Positions 34,431-48,250 of a DNA stretch of 64,000 bases are shown one piece after another. The notes under the pieces are model-generated. The model was not told the origin of the DNA. It was given only the letters and a program-made list of their open reading frames with translations, and ran no database searches. The DNA is taken from contig NMRA01000355.1 in assembly GCA_002633005.1 (NCBI GenBank), forward strand, positions 396,310 through 460,309. The letters run 5' to 3'. The stretch is from Phoronis australis. Lineage: Eukaryota > Phoronida > Phoronidae. The translations under genes and the position numbers were made by a program. Positions within the stretch are counted from its first letter, which is position 1; the number at the start of each line of letters is the position of its first letter.

Positions 34431-35830
34431 ACCTACGTCGGTGGTCCGACCGGGGTATTGGAATCTGGTCACTATCGGTTTGACGTCATTATCCAATACT
34501 GGGGAAGTAGTTTCTGATGCGTATATGGAATAAGCGGTCACTGTCGTTTTTCTTTAGTTACGTGCTCAGCCACCGTGACCACGCGTCAGTACACAGTAGC
34601 ACGCGCTTTAGCATTGGTTGATGTAACATCGGCAGTCATTGGTTAGCTTTACAACAATATGAAAAAATGGCGGACTATGAACGATTCATCAACTTTATCA
34701 TGCAAGTGGCGTAGCAGCAACTATTTCGTTTCCGCAGTAATGTTTAATAGCAGCTTGCTTTTAGCACATACATCAGTGGCGGATCTAGGATACCATATAA
34801 GGGGGGCCCAACATGTTGCCTCGCGGAGAATTGTGCAAAGCGCGATTGTATGCACAGGTGGCCCGAATGTTGCGGGGCCTGGCGGTGCACTCTATATTTC
34901 TTCACGATGTTGCTGTTTAATTTTGCGTGCAGCTGCTCCCCCCTAAATCTGCTCATGTAGGCCTACATGTACAATAGTATGGCCTATTTAAACGGTGTGT
35001 TATTCATACTGTAAGGATACAGGACAGTATCGTGAACAAAAGTCGTCGACAGTAGAAAGATGCACTCCGAAAAGGCGCATGCACAATTTCTGGGATTCAC
35101 ATTTCCTGAACATAAATTTTAAGCAACAATTTGTGTGTGCAACAAACCACATTAACACTTGCTCCACCAGCCATGCCAGTTTGTTTGCGTAAAGCGCTGC
35201 CTGTTGAGAATTAGGCCAGCCAATCAGAAACGCCGGTGTAAAAAAAGCTCCCGAGGAAAATTTAGTGATACCTAGCGGCACGCAGGGAACCAGCAAGTGT
35301 CGTTTTGTGTGTTGAAGTGTGAAGGATTTCTTGTGTTAAATTCGTGAGATATAAGGTAATTTTATCTAGAATTGTGTGATGTTTAATCAGGGACTCTTTT
35401 CAAATAGTTTTCAGGTTTTTATTATGTTTCATAGTGTTATTGGACTGTTACAGACTCAATTTTCTCGACACGTACATGCATAGCTTATCAGTAATGATTT
35501 AGGTCACGTACATAACATCAGTGAGGATAAAGTCCAACTCGGGCCGGCTATTGAGTGTGTGTCCCGTATTGAAATCGCCGACAACAGGCCAAAAACGAGG
35601 TGAAAATTACGTGGAAACATAACAACATATTTCAACCTGATCTCTTCGTGTAAAGCAATATTCAAATTCGCCAAAATTTTTCTATTAGCAGCCAAATTTT
35701 CAAGATAACTCGCCTTGGACTCCTGCAACTCGTAATCGTCGGCATTTTGAATTTAGACTCGGTCAACCTCATACAAAGATTGAAGATTTAATAGCAGCAA
35801 GACGTTGTGAGTATCTGTACTATATTAAAA
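34431..35830. other. Unique region between duplication copy A and the orphan nuclease-like locus
   Basis: Starts at the broken end of the TPR array. Holds one small DNA element (34774-34957). Short frames on both strands show no recognised domain. No RNA gene seen. Confidence 0.6.
34774..34957 (+). mobile_element. MITE-like element, about 184 bp, imperfect terminal inverted repeats
   Basis: The left end is CAGTGGCGGATCTAGGATAC and the right end reverse-complements to CATGAGCAGATTTAGGGGGG, matching at 12 of the first 16 aligned positions. The left inner sequence (ACCATATAAGGGGGGCCCAA) recurs in inverse orientation at 50.29-50.33 kb and 26.16-26.2 kb. Target duplication is not clear. Non-autonomous. 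Confidence 0.55.
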
Positions 35831-38800
35831 CTAAGAAATGTATGGATCCAGAGCGCGTCTGTACACTGTACACTGGTAATTGGCCCTCATGCGATGGAAA
35901 GTCAAGCAGTCCTTGTTTGGAGGCAAGCTCGATTCTGCCGCATGCTTCATTCGAAATATGTTGTAGCGGGCGGTGTTAACTGATTTGTCAGTTACACCAT
36001 ACAATTGGCAAATGAATGGTTCAACACATTCCACAACATTTTCACCCATCTCAAATGACTGCCCAAGCTCTTCAAATACTTTTATGTATTGGGGACAGCC
36101 CGGCATAATTTTCAAAGGCTTCACCTTTCCCTTTCCCCTGAAGGCACTGACAGTGTCACAGCCGGTGAACACATGCATTCCAAGCAGGGCTTTTCATTTG
36201 CTCTGGTCAAGGTGACGTGCGATTTCACTGAGGTTGACTGTCCGTGCATTTGGACCCACTTCAGTGGATATCAGTAGGTGGCATCCGATGTCAGCAGCAT
36301 AGGCAACGCCGAGTACCATGACGTCGGTATCTGGGCTTCTGAGAACAACTTTGCTATGTGTCTGCGATTCATGTTTTGCATGCAACATCATCCTTGTGTC
36401 AGTCTCCTCGTGGTCACATTGACGTTCCTGCACTTCGTCCACTTTGTTGGTGTCATGATGCCTGTGGATTACGTGGCACTCACTTCCATGGGATACAAAC
36501 AGCTTTACATTGGCAATGCAAGTAGCCGACTGCCACTGCTCAAACAAAAACTCGAGAAGAATTTCCTTGTTATTGCCATTTGATAAGAACTTCTTGTATT
36601 GCTTCGGCATTTTCTGGTCTGGGCGAGTAATGCGCATTGTATACGCACCTGCTACACATCTCCTATTACGTTCACGGTTTTTAATGCTGACATCTTGGTA
36701 CCTATCTACCACAAAGTCTACCCGTTTGCTGTTGTGCAGTGAAGCGACAGACATCAACCGCTGTAGACATTCGTGAACAAAAGAACCAAAAGTATCAGCA
36801 GATACTTGCATGCTGTGCAGAAATGCCATTCCATCAACGATCAATGCACTCTCAACTGTAGGTACCTCATCACAATCACTGCTCAGTTCCTCAATAGCGT
36901 GCATCAGTTTGGCTTTGTCAGTTTTAACATTGTAGCCCTCGTAAGTAGCAATAGAGCTATGTACTGCACTCAGACTGTAAGACAGAAGTTCCTTGACATC
37001 TACATCCCGGGTCTTTCCCACTATCAATAACCGCCCAAACAACTCGGAGCTTGTTTTCAGAGACATAGTCTCCGATTTTTGCTTTGTCACTGTTTTACGC
37101 GTGTGGTTTTCTGCAACAGTTTTCAGCTTCATTTGTTTGATTGGCTTGTGAAAATCAACATCTGCACCATTTAACAGTCTCTCGTTACAAAAAGCTTCAG
37201 CGGGAGCAGATCCCAAATCATATGCATGTTCAAGGTCAAACCTTATACTCGGTGTACCACTTGACGAGACATCTTCTGCAACAATACCTGAGGACACATT
37301 AATCAAATCATCTCCCTCATATGTAAAGGGGTCCACACAAGTGATTGTATTACAGCTTGAATAGAATCAATCGAGGCTTCATCCTTGGTGATTGCTGAAG
37401 CATCAAGGTCATTACATACTTGAGCAGATGACACTCGACCAGACATCTCTTTACATGCAACAGATATGGCAGCCCTGTCATGGTGCGATAGAATCCATCT
37501 GTTGACAGCACCTTTGAAAGTACAAAAATACATGTGATTTGTGTTTGAAGTAACTTTCTACCTTCACTGCAATTTCAAAACAACTTACTTAGCCTTACAT
37601 GTTTTTATCACAATAATACACAAACTTATACTGATGCACGGAAATATTGTGGGTAAAGGAAAGATATGGTTTTCAAAAAAGCATACTTTCAATTAGTTAT
37701 TTTTCATTTAAATCTCACAAATGTTTCCATAGTACTCCATTTAATTTCGGCAGACAGCCAATTCCTTGTAGTTAATTTAAGAAAACTTTGAAATCATATT
37801 TAAACATTGTCACACTACTGGTATTAATTTTCACCTGTTTTGAGGCACTGGTAGTTTTTACTGCCTTTTAGCAATAATCAAATACCTTTGTTTAAAGTGA
37901 ACCCAGTCATTCCACCTTTAGTTTTCGAATCTCTGTTAATGGTCTGCTCAATTAGCTGGTCAAAAGCATTGACACAGAATCCATAGTTTGTGTGTTGTTG
38001 GACGCTGAATCCCTTGTAGACAAGTTCACTGTTGATTTCAGGATGGGTCGCTGGCAGAGAGGACATCTCAGCTAGGTATACAGGCAGGTATCTTGCATAG
38101 TTAATTCGATCGTAAGCAAGGTACCAAAGCAGCATTGCATGCAATACTGCTAAATGTTGTGCCCAAATACCCTCTCGTGTGGCTCGTATGAACTGCAGCA
38201 ACAATCCCACCATGTCCAGATACGATGACCAAAAGTCAAATGTGGGACTGTTCTTTCGTTTATGCAACACATACTCTGAATAGTGACTTAGGACAGTCAA
38301 TACACAATCTTCCTCCAGCAAATCAAGGAATGCTGGTGATGCACCCACAGAGTTAAGCTGGCCTACGACTGCGAGTACCTCTTCTCGTCCCTCCTCAGTC
38401 AGAAAACTGGCAAAAGACTTCCATCTGAGCCGCTGTAAAGCCTAAAAGAAAAAAATAATAAGTTACCGCATTCTGTTAAAACGTCCTTTTGTTTAGAAGT
38501 GATTAATTTATGCCACATATTCAATGTATACAAGCAATCTAAGAGCAAGTTATCGCTGTTCAACAAAATGTTAAAACGCTTAGCTTACTGCATCTGTGAT
38601 AAAATCTATGTGCCAAATCACAAAATTTAATTCAATTAGTTGAGGCTTTCTTAATTAATGGAAATCTACAAACCTCAAACAAGAGCTTGTGTGCCAACAT
38701 GCATCTGTTATAGTTGTGGCCAGACATCACCCCATTCATGGATCCAGGTGCAACCACTTCAGCTTCAATCCAAATGTCTTCTAGTCCAGAGTACTCAAGT

Positions 38801-41611
38801 CGTTTCGCGATGATAGCCAAAAATGAAATAGCAGTGTGAAAGTCACCCAAGCGAATCACAAGTTTCTTTTGAAAGATTGGGTTTTGCCACCTGATGCGTT
38901 GAGCTTTAGCATATATGGCCTGGTCAAACACTACAACAAGGCTATCAAGCTTCAGCTCGTCGGCTATAGCAACACTTCTCAATAGAATAGTATACACTGT
39001 AGACATATCAGTGGGATTAGCATCAATAACAGGCAAATAGCCAACTTTGGACACATCAGGTATGTCAACAGATTTAATTAGTCTGTTGAACCCAGTCCAG
39101 CCACCTACTACTTCAGGTTGCTTCGACAGGCAAAATGCAGTGTCTGTCAAATTCTGGTGTGCAGTCACTGATGGAATAAAGGTAAGTGCATCACTACGGG
39201 GAGGACCACCTTTTTCTCTCCTCGAGTAGTCTTCAATCATCTTTGGGGGAAGGTGGCAGGTTCTTTTCTTCGACTTCTTTACAAAAACTCCTTGTCTTTT
39301 GGATGGAGCTATTTCCTGGTGTTTCTGCTGTAGTTGTAAAATTATTCCGGTGGTATTATGGGTTGTGCCTGCACCACTCCGGGTTTCTTCTTGAAAATCG
39401 TTATTGTCCCAAACTAATGTGGTGTGTATACCATCTAAGAAACCATTTGGCACCATTGTATTTCTATGAAGCTGAGCCTCTGCTAAAGCAGTGTCAAACT
39501 GTAACACAGTCGAATGAGAAACGCAATGGCCCAGTCCATTTAGTCTACCAATGAGTGTAGAAGATCCAGTCAAATGTCAACCTGTCATACCTAAAGCTTA
39601 GTGTTTTGGCATCGGAGTGTGCCCCGCTGAAGCCACATACATTAGTACCCTGTCGACATCTTGCCTAGTGCTAACAAACCCGTCTCCCGTCACTAGAACC
39701 GATGACCCACGCAAGAAAATTGTACAAGTGCGAAGGAATGTATTCCTTGACCGAGTCAGACTGAAAGTCTTTGGCAGCGGGTGGCCTAACTGTAACACCT
39801 TCACAATCTTTTACATAATTTCTTAAAATAAGTGCAGATCTGTACAACTCACGCCGGATGTCTGGAGATGAGTCCACAACTTTGAGGTCGTGCACACTTT
39901 CATCACCACTGCTGCTACCCTCGGATTCATAATAATCGGCAAGTGAATCATTAAACGCTAGCACCAGTTCACTTTCATACCTCTTACAAGGTCGTACAAA
40001 CTGCAGCTGTGGGTACAGTTTCAACAGACTTTTTTTAAGATTTCCTGTCCAAATACTTCCACGCACGCCAGCTTTCTCAAGCATAACTTCAAATTCTCGC
40101 TTAAGTTTGGTAAGGCGGATGACTTCCCCATGTTTCAGAAGCTTCATTTCAATAAATTCCACACAAAACTGTTTGAAAACTTCACAGAAAAGTGGGTATT
40201 ATCCACTTGTTTGGTCTTTCACGATCTTTGTCAGGGGTCTCGTTAACTTTTTGTAGCAGGATCTATGATTTAGCTTCCAAAGCCACAAGGTCTTTATCTT
40301 TAAACTTAAAGTGCAGATTCATGTCCCCGGACTGCGCTGCTGCTTGTGATGCAAGTCCACCTGAAAGAACGTGAACTATTAACACTAATTTAACATTAAA
40401 AGTATTTGCATGCTCCTAACTATGTTAATGTATAGCAGGAACTTTACGACAATGCTATTTGAACATCGTCTACACTAATCGAAGTGCAGTTTTATTCGTT
40501 GACAACTTGTAGATGTGAAAACAAATAGGTGGCCTTTGCACTAATGACATACCTTGCGGCTCGCATAGCCTACATCATGCGTCACGATATTTACTGGACA
40601 CCGTTGAGTGATTTACAGTAGATCATTTTTGACACAAAACTCATTCTTAAAAATATTTTGCAATTTTCAGCGTAATTTGTATTCACATCATCCCGATATG
40701 TGGTGTTTTGATCTAAATTTACCAAGTAATCACAGAGATAAGGAATTAGAATGTAAGTTCTACTTAAATATTGTGTTGATATGCAAATGTTTCAGATGGG
40801 CTGACTAAGCCTTGATCAACCACCAGCCTAACATGTTTGCACACCGTCTGATCTGTCGCCTAAAAATGTTCATTTCAACAATTAAACTTTTCCAAAATGG
40901 GCACGAGTTTCCCAGATTAAAGAAGCGACCTTCATAATTAATTGCCAAATCCAGTTAGCATTTTGAACATGCAATGGTCAATACTTGTAATATAGGGAAA
41001 TCTAAAACACAAACCTGGTGATAATAGTGAACACACTAGGAGAACACAAAAATTAAACGTACTTCACAAAATTACATACTGTTATATACTCAAAGCTAGA
41101 AAGGTGTTCTTTCCTTCTCTTTCTAGAAATGCTGTCTACAACATATTTTTCTTGTTGACAAATAATACACTCAGGTGCCAGAATGTATGAACTTCTGGTG
41201 GTTGTTTTTTGTAGTTCCGATTTGGAAAGTCTCATGGATTTCCTTGGTTTTTCAGGGGTGACGTCTGTGACACTTATCTTCTTCATTTTTAGCACAACTG
41301 TTGGTTTCCGGAAACTTCGCTGTGCGTTTCTGTGCCTGTTCAATTTTTGTCCTGTCTGTTATCCTTCTATAGCAAGACATATGATATTTCAATGGAGTAA
41401 ATCCCCTGTTTTCTTGCATAAATTTCTGACACACTTCCTTTTCTTTGCAGTCTAAATTGGTCCATTGAGCTGCACATTCTTTGAACTTTCCCCAAGATGC
41501 TTTTGTAAACTTATTCAGCTTTTGATCTTCACAATTTATTGTCATTTCACAAACGTGAATAATACAGGCATCTCCCTCCATGGGAGCTGCCATATTGAAG
41601 TCATTCAACAC
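35831..41611 (-). pseudogene. Orphan multi-exon gene with zinc-finger-like N-terminus and FEN/XPG-like nuclease domain (decayed)
   Basis: Minus-strand exons about 41611-41080, 40360-38674, 38441-37886 and 37511-35831, with GT/AG sites and compatible phases where testable. Exon 1 carries a CYRR and a CIICQQEK motif (possible zinc ligands). Exon 2 carries LTGSSTLIGRLNGLGHCVSH and GAGTTHNTTGI. Exon 3 carries FWSSYLDMVGLLLQFIRA and AYDRINYARYLPVYL. Exon 4 carries LIVDGMAFLHS, DFVVDRYQ, HEETDTR, SPDTDVMVL and TGCDTVSAFRGKGK. I recall an unnamed expanded family in cnidarians and invertebrate deuterostomes with this motif order. The acidic motifs of exon 4 parallel the FEN/XPG fold (inference). Breaks: a frameshift in exon 1 (about 41.3 kb), TAA and TGA near 39.59 kb, frameshifts near 39.69 and 37.33 kb, and in-frame TGA at 36194-36196. 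Lies between the two segmental copies. Confidence 0.72.
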
Positions 41612-42249
41612 AACAACACAATCTGGCTCTGTGATTGGTCAAATTGAACGAGAAGCTCTACCTGGTGGCAAAAATGTGTATAATATTTCTTGCAACAAAA
41701 ACGCCTTTTTTAAGAAAATGTGCAACTGTAGACGTGGGAACTTTTTGGAATTTGATTTATAGGTATATTATCTAGCCACGTAGAAAAAACCAGGTTGCCC
41801 CCCCACCCAAAGTACTCACAAGGATGAACGCTATGAGATCTGGCCCACCGATTAATTGGCTAATCACGGACTTGTAAACTGGTTTTTAAGCATTTTTATC
41901 TTTCGCTGTAATATTTTCAACATGTTTTATTCCATGAGAAATCATTAGTAAAAGTGACTTCAAGGTATTTTGATTCCAGCACTTGTTAAGTTAACGTTCC
42001 TAGAGAAAATAGTTAGACTCACATTTCTTGTGCCCCGTAAAAATTCTGAGCGTACTATACTTATTGAGGTGGAATGCCGTTAACCAGGACACTAGCGCCT
42101 CTAGTGCCCTGCGCAGCCATGTACATGTATGTGATGATGTCATCACCAAACAGTCTGGTTTTGGAACTATCTGCAATGTCAGTTATACAGAAAAGAAATA
42201 ATGACTTGAGGTAAATGTACACCTAAAAGCATGCTTATCTTATCAAAGG
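41612..42249. other. Flank between the orphan locus and the LINE remnant
   Basis: Region upstream of the orphan gene's first exon on the minus strand and so its likely former promoter side. A short CTCF-like core (AGCGCCTCTAGTGCC) is near 42092. No gene recognised. Confidence 0.5.
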
Positions 42250-42269
42250 TCTTACCTTCTTTATTATTA

Positions 42270-43090
42270 CTATTGTGCCTTACAATACTGTAGCAATTGT
42301 CCGACAATTAATCAATAACAACATGGAAAATTATTCACCTCAAATACAACGCGTGACCTTGCAGGGGCAGTTTTGGGTTGTAAAGTTGATAACTTGGGAG
42401 ACGCTTTCCTTAAAAAAATATCCGAAGGAACATACTATCTGTTCTGGAAGGATGAAGTTTTAAGCGATGTTGTGCTCCTATTTCAAATGTGTGATAAAAA
42501 TGAAACTATTATTTACGCTCCCCATGTCATAAATAATGTAAATTTTAGTGAACCTGATACAAGGTGGAGAAAAGTACATAAACTCGCCCTCAATTAATGC
42601 AAAAGATGCAAAATTGCGTTGGTTTCAATACCGCTTAATTCACAGAATATTGCCAACCAATAATTATTTGCATAAAATGAAAATAAAAACTAATGATTTG
42701 TGCTCTTTCTGTGTGGTGAACACAGTGAAACTTTTCTCCATCTGTTTTGGGAATGTCGTCTTGTTTCCGGTTTCTGTCTCCTGTTTGCTGAGTGGTTAAA
42801 ACAAACATATGTAAATTTTCATGTGGACAGGATACATGTAGCAGTGTTTTTTGTTTTTTATTAACCATTGAGTCGGAAAATTATAACATTAATCTGTTGA
42901 TTATGCTAGCAAAAATACATATTTTAGTTTGTTAAAAAAAATCTTAATTTCCAATTGTTCATTAACTTTATTAAATTTTATCCTGATGGAAATACGGTAC
43001 CTGTTGACTTATGATTTAATATTATTCTTTGTAAATGATGTCTACTGTATTGTTTTATGTGAAAGGTAATTATCATGCTAGAGCAAAATA
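42270..43090 (+). mobile_element. LINE (non-LTR retrotransposon) 3' end with zf-RVT motif
   Basis: The plus-strand frame reads KLRWFQYRLIHRILPTNNYL, then HKMKIKTNDLCSFC, and after a two-base insertion near 42714 CGEHSETFLHLFWECRLVSG. This CxxC...H...C zinc-binding region (zf-RVT) closes the reverse-transcriptase ORF of many non-LTR elements, and the downstream LIMLAKIHIL fits the usual C-terminal tail. Upstream frames are broken and no catalytic reverse-transcriptase motif is visible, so it is 5' truncated and inactive. Confidence 0.72.
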
Positions 43091-44819
43091 AAAATACAAA
43101 AATAACAACATGGAAGAGCGCGGAAGAATCTGTAAGACATATCACTCAAATGTACACCATTTCCCGTCTGACCAGGTGTCGGCCAGTTGCCTTTGCAGAA
43201 TATTGCACACTAATCGCGTATCAAAAGAGAATTTCTTCAAAAAACTGTTTTCAGCTTCCAGGTCTGTAAAAAAGTGCGTTTTAATTCTGAAGACCAGTTT
43301 TTTATTGTTCCAACCTAGAATCCCAAAGAAAGAATCACCTTAGTAACTCTGGTATCGTCCCTAATCTTACCGATATACAACCAGCACTGACATCTACTAC
43401 TCGGGAAAAGTTTTGAATCAGGTTTTAGTTTGACCTCTCATATCGTGCGTATTGAGTGTGTTTAATAAAAACGACTTTATCAAATGCTTTGAAGAAATCG
43501 TGATGAGGATTTACTTATAAGTCTGGACACCACATTGCAGGTTTTTTGCAATGTCGTGGGTAAGATGTACCAATCGTGTTTCACAAGGACTATTAGACCT
43601 TAACCATATGTTGGTTGTTAACGATGATATGGTCCATGAGTTAGCTGACAAACGGTGTGAGGGAGATTGGTCAATAGTTGCCATCAGCAGTTATAATGTG
43701 CGGATTTGACTATGTGAGTATTGCCTAGGACGTCGAAACCAGATATAAATACAACCAATTTTGGTACGGAATATGCACATCCGTAAATATATCTACATTA
43801 ATCTTAAAAGGGTATGTGCTTAGTAAGCCAGCATAGTGTGTATTGTCTTGTTGATATGTTTTCAGAGTTACCTCACTTTATATTAATGAATTGATTTGCG
43901 CAAGCATTGTCCACTATTAGGAATCAACGACTTTTTAAAAACAAACCAGGGCGGTTTTCTCCTTCCTTGAAGCAAAACGCCCAACAATGTGAAGCATAGT
44001 TCCCAAGGACTGACGCTTTACCCAGCGGTCGCAGATTATTAACAAAAATGTTAAGTTTTTTCAATTTTCAATAGACGCATTGATATATACCCCCTGAAAC
44101 GATATAACAGGAAGGATCATGTGTACATGAGAGTAATTAGAAAATAGCGTAGCACCCCTAATTCGTTACAGCTATAGCTAGACGTAACTAAAAATTTCAC
44201 TGAGTCGCTCAGATTTTTGTTTCCTTTTGGAAAACAGAAAATATCAAGAACGTGACGCAAACAGCAGAGTTAGAATGAATGGTTCGTGCGTCAGAAGTAA
44301 GTAGTCTGATAACACTTTCATCAACCTATATAAGCTAAGAGGTCGATGTTTTTAATTCAATTTCTATCTTTGGCGCAGTTAATTTATGTATTCTTCAAGA
44401 AGACTCGTCGAAAATGTTATTACACCTTAGGAATTTCCGTTTGGAAGCGACTAAGATAGTTTGCAAAATTCCTAAAATCCTTTCGATTCAGATTAGATTG
44501 TGTTCAGATTAGATGTGGAGGTGCAAGTGGACTTGACTATAGTTCTTCGGGAACATTTTTCGCACTAAAACCTTTCGTCTCGACTCTTCAAACTAAAGCC
44601 CATACAGCGTCATCTTCGAATACCATTGTTTAGTTCATGTTTATGGCCTACTAGCAGGTGTGATAGCGTAACTTTTGAAAATTAAAGTACTTGTGAATTT
44701 ATTGGGTAGCTAACCCATGTGTGTTTTTGTGTTTGAGTGTGCGCGATAATTCTCCAAAATCCACTCGGGCTCTAGATAACGGGGGATAACGATTTCACCA
44801 TGTAATAATCTATATTTGT
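43091..44819. other. Gene-poor stretch; 43.74-44.75 kb is a diverged copy of 18.53-20.75 kb
   Basis: Shares with the 18.5-kb region one unit of the 71-bp repeat (CTTAGTAAGCCAGCA), the GTTTTCTCCTTCCTTGAAGC motif, and the GTAGCTAACCC motif before a GT-rich run. Divergence is far greater than in the adjoining 44820-48250 block, and it is shorter. No gene. Confidence 0.55.
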
Positions 44820-47800
44820 TAGGCTGTGAAAAATATTACGTTCAATTTCCATCTATGAAAACGACGTTCTTAATCCAGTAAAATTTATCTGTCACCTTCT
44901 CTCACTTGTCATCGATTTCCTGTTTAAACGGTGGTAACATGTCGTCGGGAATCTTTGACTTAGACATTATGTTTAGTAAATAGTGGTAACCTACTTTAGC
45001 AGACGAAATTTTCACGGTGGAAGTTTGGCATGATAAGATGTGTAGTAATCTAGCGTATTTGCTTAAAATTTATTTGATAGATGGACTTGATTTCTATGTT
45101 ATCGTTCAGTGTGTAATATAAATAGATCACTCCACTTTGGCGATATTTCTCCAATATTCACGAGGGCCCTATTTTACGAGAAATAACAACTTTGTCGTGT
45201 AATAATATTTATGCATTTTCGCACGGGACGTAATCCTCTATTCCTGTTCGTCTGAAAAGGAAAGACAGGGCGTTTCATGTGTTTTTGTGGCATCCGCAAT
45301 TTCCCCATTCGACTAAAAAAGCGTCGTCGGTCGCTTTTTGTGTGTTGCGGCGTTCATTTCACCTTTGGGTTTTGACATTTATGTAGACCCAGATGTCCCA
45401 CTTTTTATCCGGATGTTCCGATTTTTAATTAGTTATCCAGCTTTTAGATTCTCGAATATTGACAACTATTCAGCAGGTGTTCAAAGAACATTGTGTCTTT
45501 GTTAGGAATATTGTCCACTTTCTTTAGTAACATTACAATCGTAAAAATCTGTTCCAATGTTTTTCGTACACGGTAACACACACTGAATGTAACAGGATCA
45601 CGTGAGTTTCTTCTGAAATGCTATGTAAATTTGTACACTGCAACCAATGTGATGAGCTTTTCATAGTTCGTGTTAAAGCTACAAAATAAATATTTTCCCA
45701 TTTATATCTAATCTGCAAATTTTGATTGGTAGTTGGAATAATTTGTTCATCAAGGTTTCTGTAAATGTCACTGAGTCCAGGCTTTTTACTGGAAATGCAA
45801 TTATATCAAAAGACACCAAAATCCTATTAATATTTAAAGATGCATATTTTTTATGAATGCCCGCCTAAATTCTTCTCGGCAACTGTGAGACATCCATATT
45901 CTAAAATCTTTGCCTCGATAGGGTTGCAATGTTTTGAAACATTAAAACTGTTTCTCTTATAATTCAATTAGTCATTTATGTAACCACCCTTGTCCACTTT
46001 CTGTTTATTTTTATTACACCCGAAACTAATTGTCATCATACTTAATTAGTTGACATATTAAATGAGTAATGTGCTAATTATTACTTGAACGGTTTCCTTG
46101 TTGCACTCTTTTTTTGATTTTGGTAACACTCTTCGTTTTCAGAATTAAAAAAAATTAAACCTGTCAGATATCTAAAAAGATATTCAAACTTGATTAAAAA
46201 CACGACTGTACTTTTTGTTAGACGGCTTGATGTCCACGCGCTCATATTAACTGTAAAATTTCCGATTTTCCGACAAACAAGCTTTAGTATTTCAAATCAC
46301 CACTTTTATATCAAATACAACTAGACATAGCATCAGCAGTGGATCAAGTGTTAGATTTGCACATCAGCAAATAATATCTGATGGTACGTTAATTAGCTGA
46401 CTTCAAACTTACGGGCATTCATTGCTCGATACATATGCGCTCAAATTGGAGGTGTCATCAACAATTAGATCAAATTTACTCATACAAGTGTTTTTCCATG
46501 ATGACGTCAACATTGAACATGTTTGTCCGGCGAACTACTACTTTAACATTGTCTTCCAGACGCTTCGGGGCTTCATGGAGTTTTCGGGGGCACTCGATGT
46601 CAATGTTTTATTATGGTGCTTTCGCATCGCAGTAGGCCTTTACTGTTGGGACTAGCGTTAATACCGCTGATTCCAGGCGTTTAAAATTTCTGGACAAGTT
46701 TTCTAGCGTTTGCAGTAAGGGTCAAGTGTAGGTTTGGGCCAAGGCTGAGCAAGTAATTTTCGTCATCCGAAAGTTTGTGTGACGACGTGTTGACAAAAGG
46801 GGATATCGCCATGAAGAAGAGCAAATGGAGCAACCGTAGAAATAGTATGAAAAAATTGTCTCAAAAAATTTTCGGCCGATATGTTCTGATTCTGAATAGG
46901 AAATGCTAATGTCCTTTTTCTCGGTTTCACAATTAATTGCAATGTATCCTCTGCACCAATCGAATCACTTAACGAGGACGGTTTCTGACAGGAAGAATGT
47001 CTCCTCATAGATAAGCCAGTCGTAACCAAATCCCTTTAATATTTTTGTATTCTGTTGAATGTAGAGCTGTTGACCTTTGACCTCCTGAGGAGTTCTTCAT
47101 AATCAGACTAAAACCCTCCTTGCTCGTCAATGCAATTTAATCCTATTATAACAAGTACTAACAGTGTTTACTCATCCATGAGATGACATTTCACTCCCCA
47201 ACATCGCTTCAAAATTTGATATTTGAAATCCATAAGTTTCTGGTCATCAACCATCGAAACAGTTTGGCAGTATTTCGGTATCTCAAATGCGTTCAGTTAC
47301 AATAGATTTAATAGAAAAAGCAAAACTTTGTTCGCTTACAGGGTAACAGATAATTCGGCCTGAATGCTGTGTTATCACCATAATTTGTACTAACAAGATT
47401 TCTTATATAGTAGCTTAAAAAAAGCACCACTCACTCGATTTAGTAAAAATCAGAGACCAGAAACAACTATACTCGTTAGCCTAACAGCAAGAACACTTAA
47501 AAAATTCATAACACAACGTCATATTTATTTATGTGTGTACGTACGTATGAATGTATGTATAAGTAGAGTTTCAGAAACGGTTTTGGCTCCAAATCGGACC
47601 TTTGTTTTTTCTAACAGGAACTGGAACTGTCGGGCGTATGCAGTGAAAGTTAAATTTCCTTCCTCCACTGTAACCACTAACCACTAACTTGGAGGCAACA
47701 CACGTTTAACCAATTGTATCATTTTCTCCTTGAAATCCAGAACGATTGGACATGTTCATGGCATTCTGCTTTCACTGCACTAAAACTCAGAGCGAAGATT

Positions 47801-48250
47801 CGTCTCAGCTGTCTCCAAAGCGAAATGTTGCACGTTATTGTCAAACGTACATGGTTTGAAACTACTGATATATAATCTTTGTGCATTGGAAATATAGATC
47901 ACATGCCGCATTGCTGTCATCTTTAGTTTGTTGATATGTCGTTCAAGCTGACTCTGCAATAGGCAAATTGACATCTGTTGGGCAATTATTGATTCAAAGA
48001 ATGTTAACTTGTTGAAAAAATGCAGATTTATCTGATATTGTCCACATTTGAAAGCTTACGAAGCCTTTCTTTGCTTGAGTTTTGTAAAGGGACGAGTTGA
48101 CGCATACCTAATATTTACTTTAGTGCGATATTAGTTCTAGCTAACTGAGAAATTAGCCAATGAGTGAGTGGGCTTGAGGTTGGTTTTCTTTGTTCGATTA
48201 AGACGTACATGTATTATGATTACATAGAACGAGAGATGCGATTGAGACCA
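44820..48250 (+). repeat. Segmental duplication copy B, module X3 (partner 22310-26096)
   Basis: Near-identical to X1 in the same orientation, lacking about 300 bases relative to it around 45.69 kb. Contains the same short frames, none recognised. The tight boundary at GATTGAGACCA is followed by sequence with no counterpart in copy A. Confidence 0.85.
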
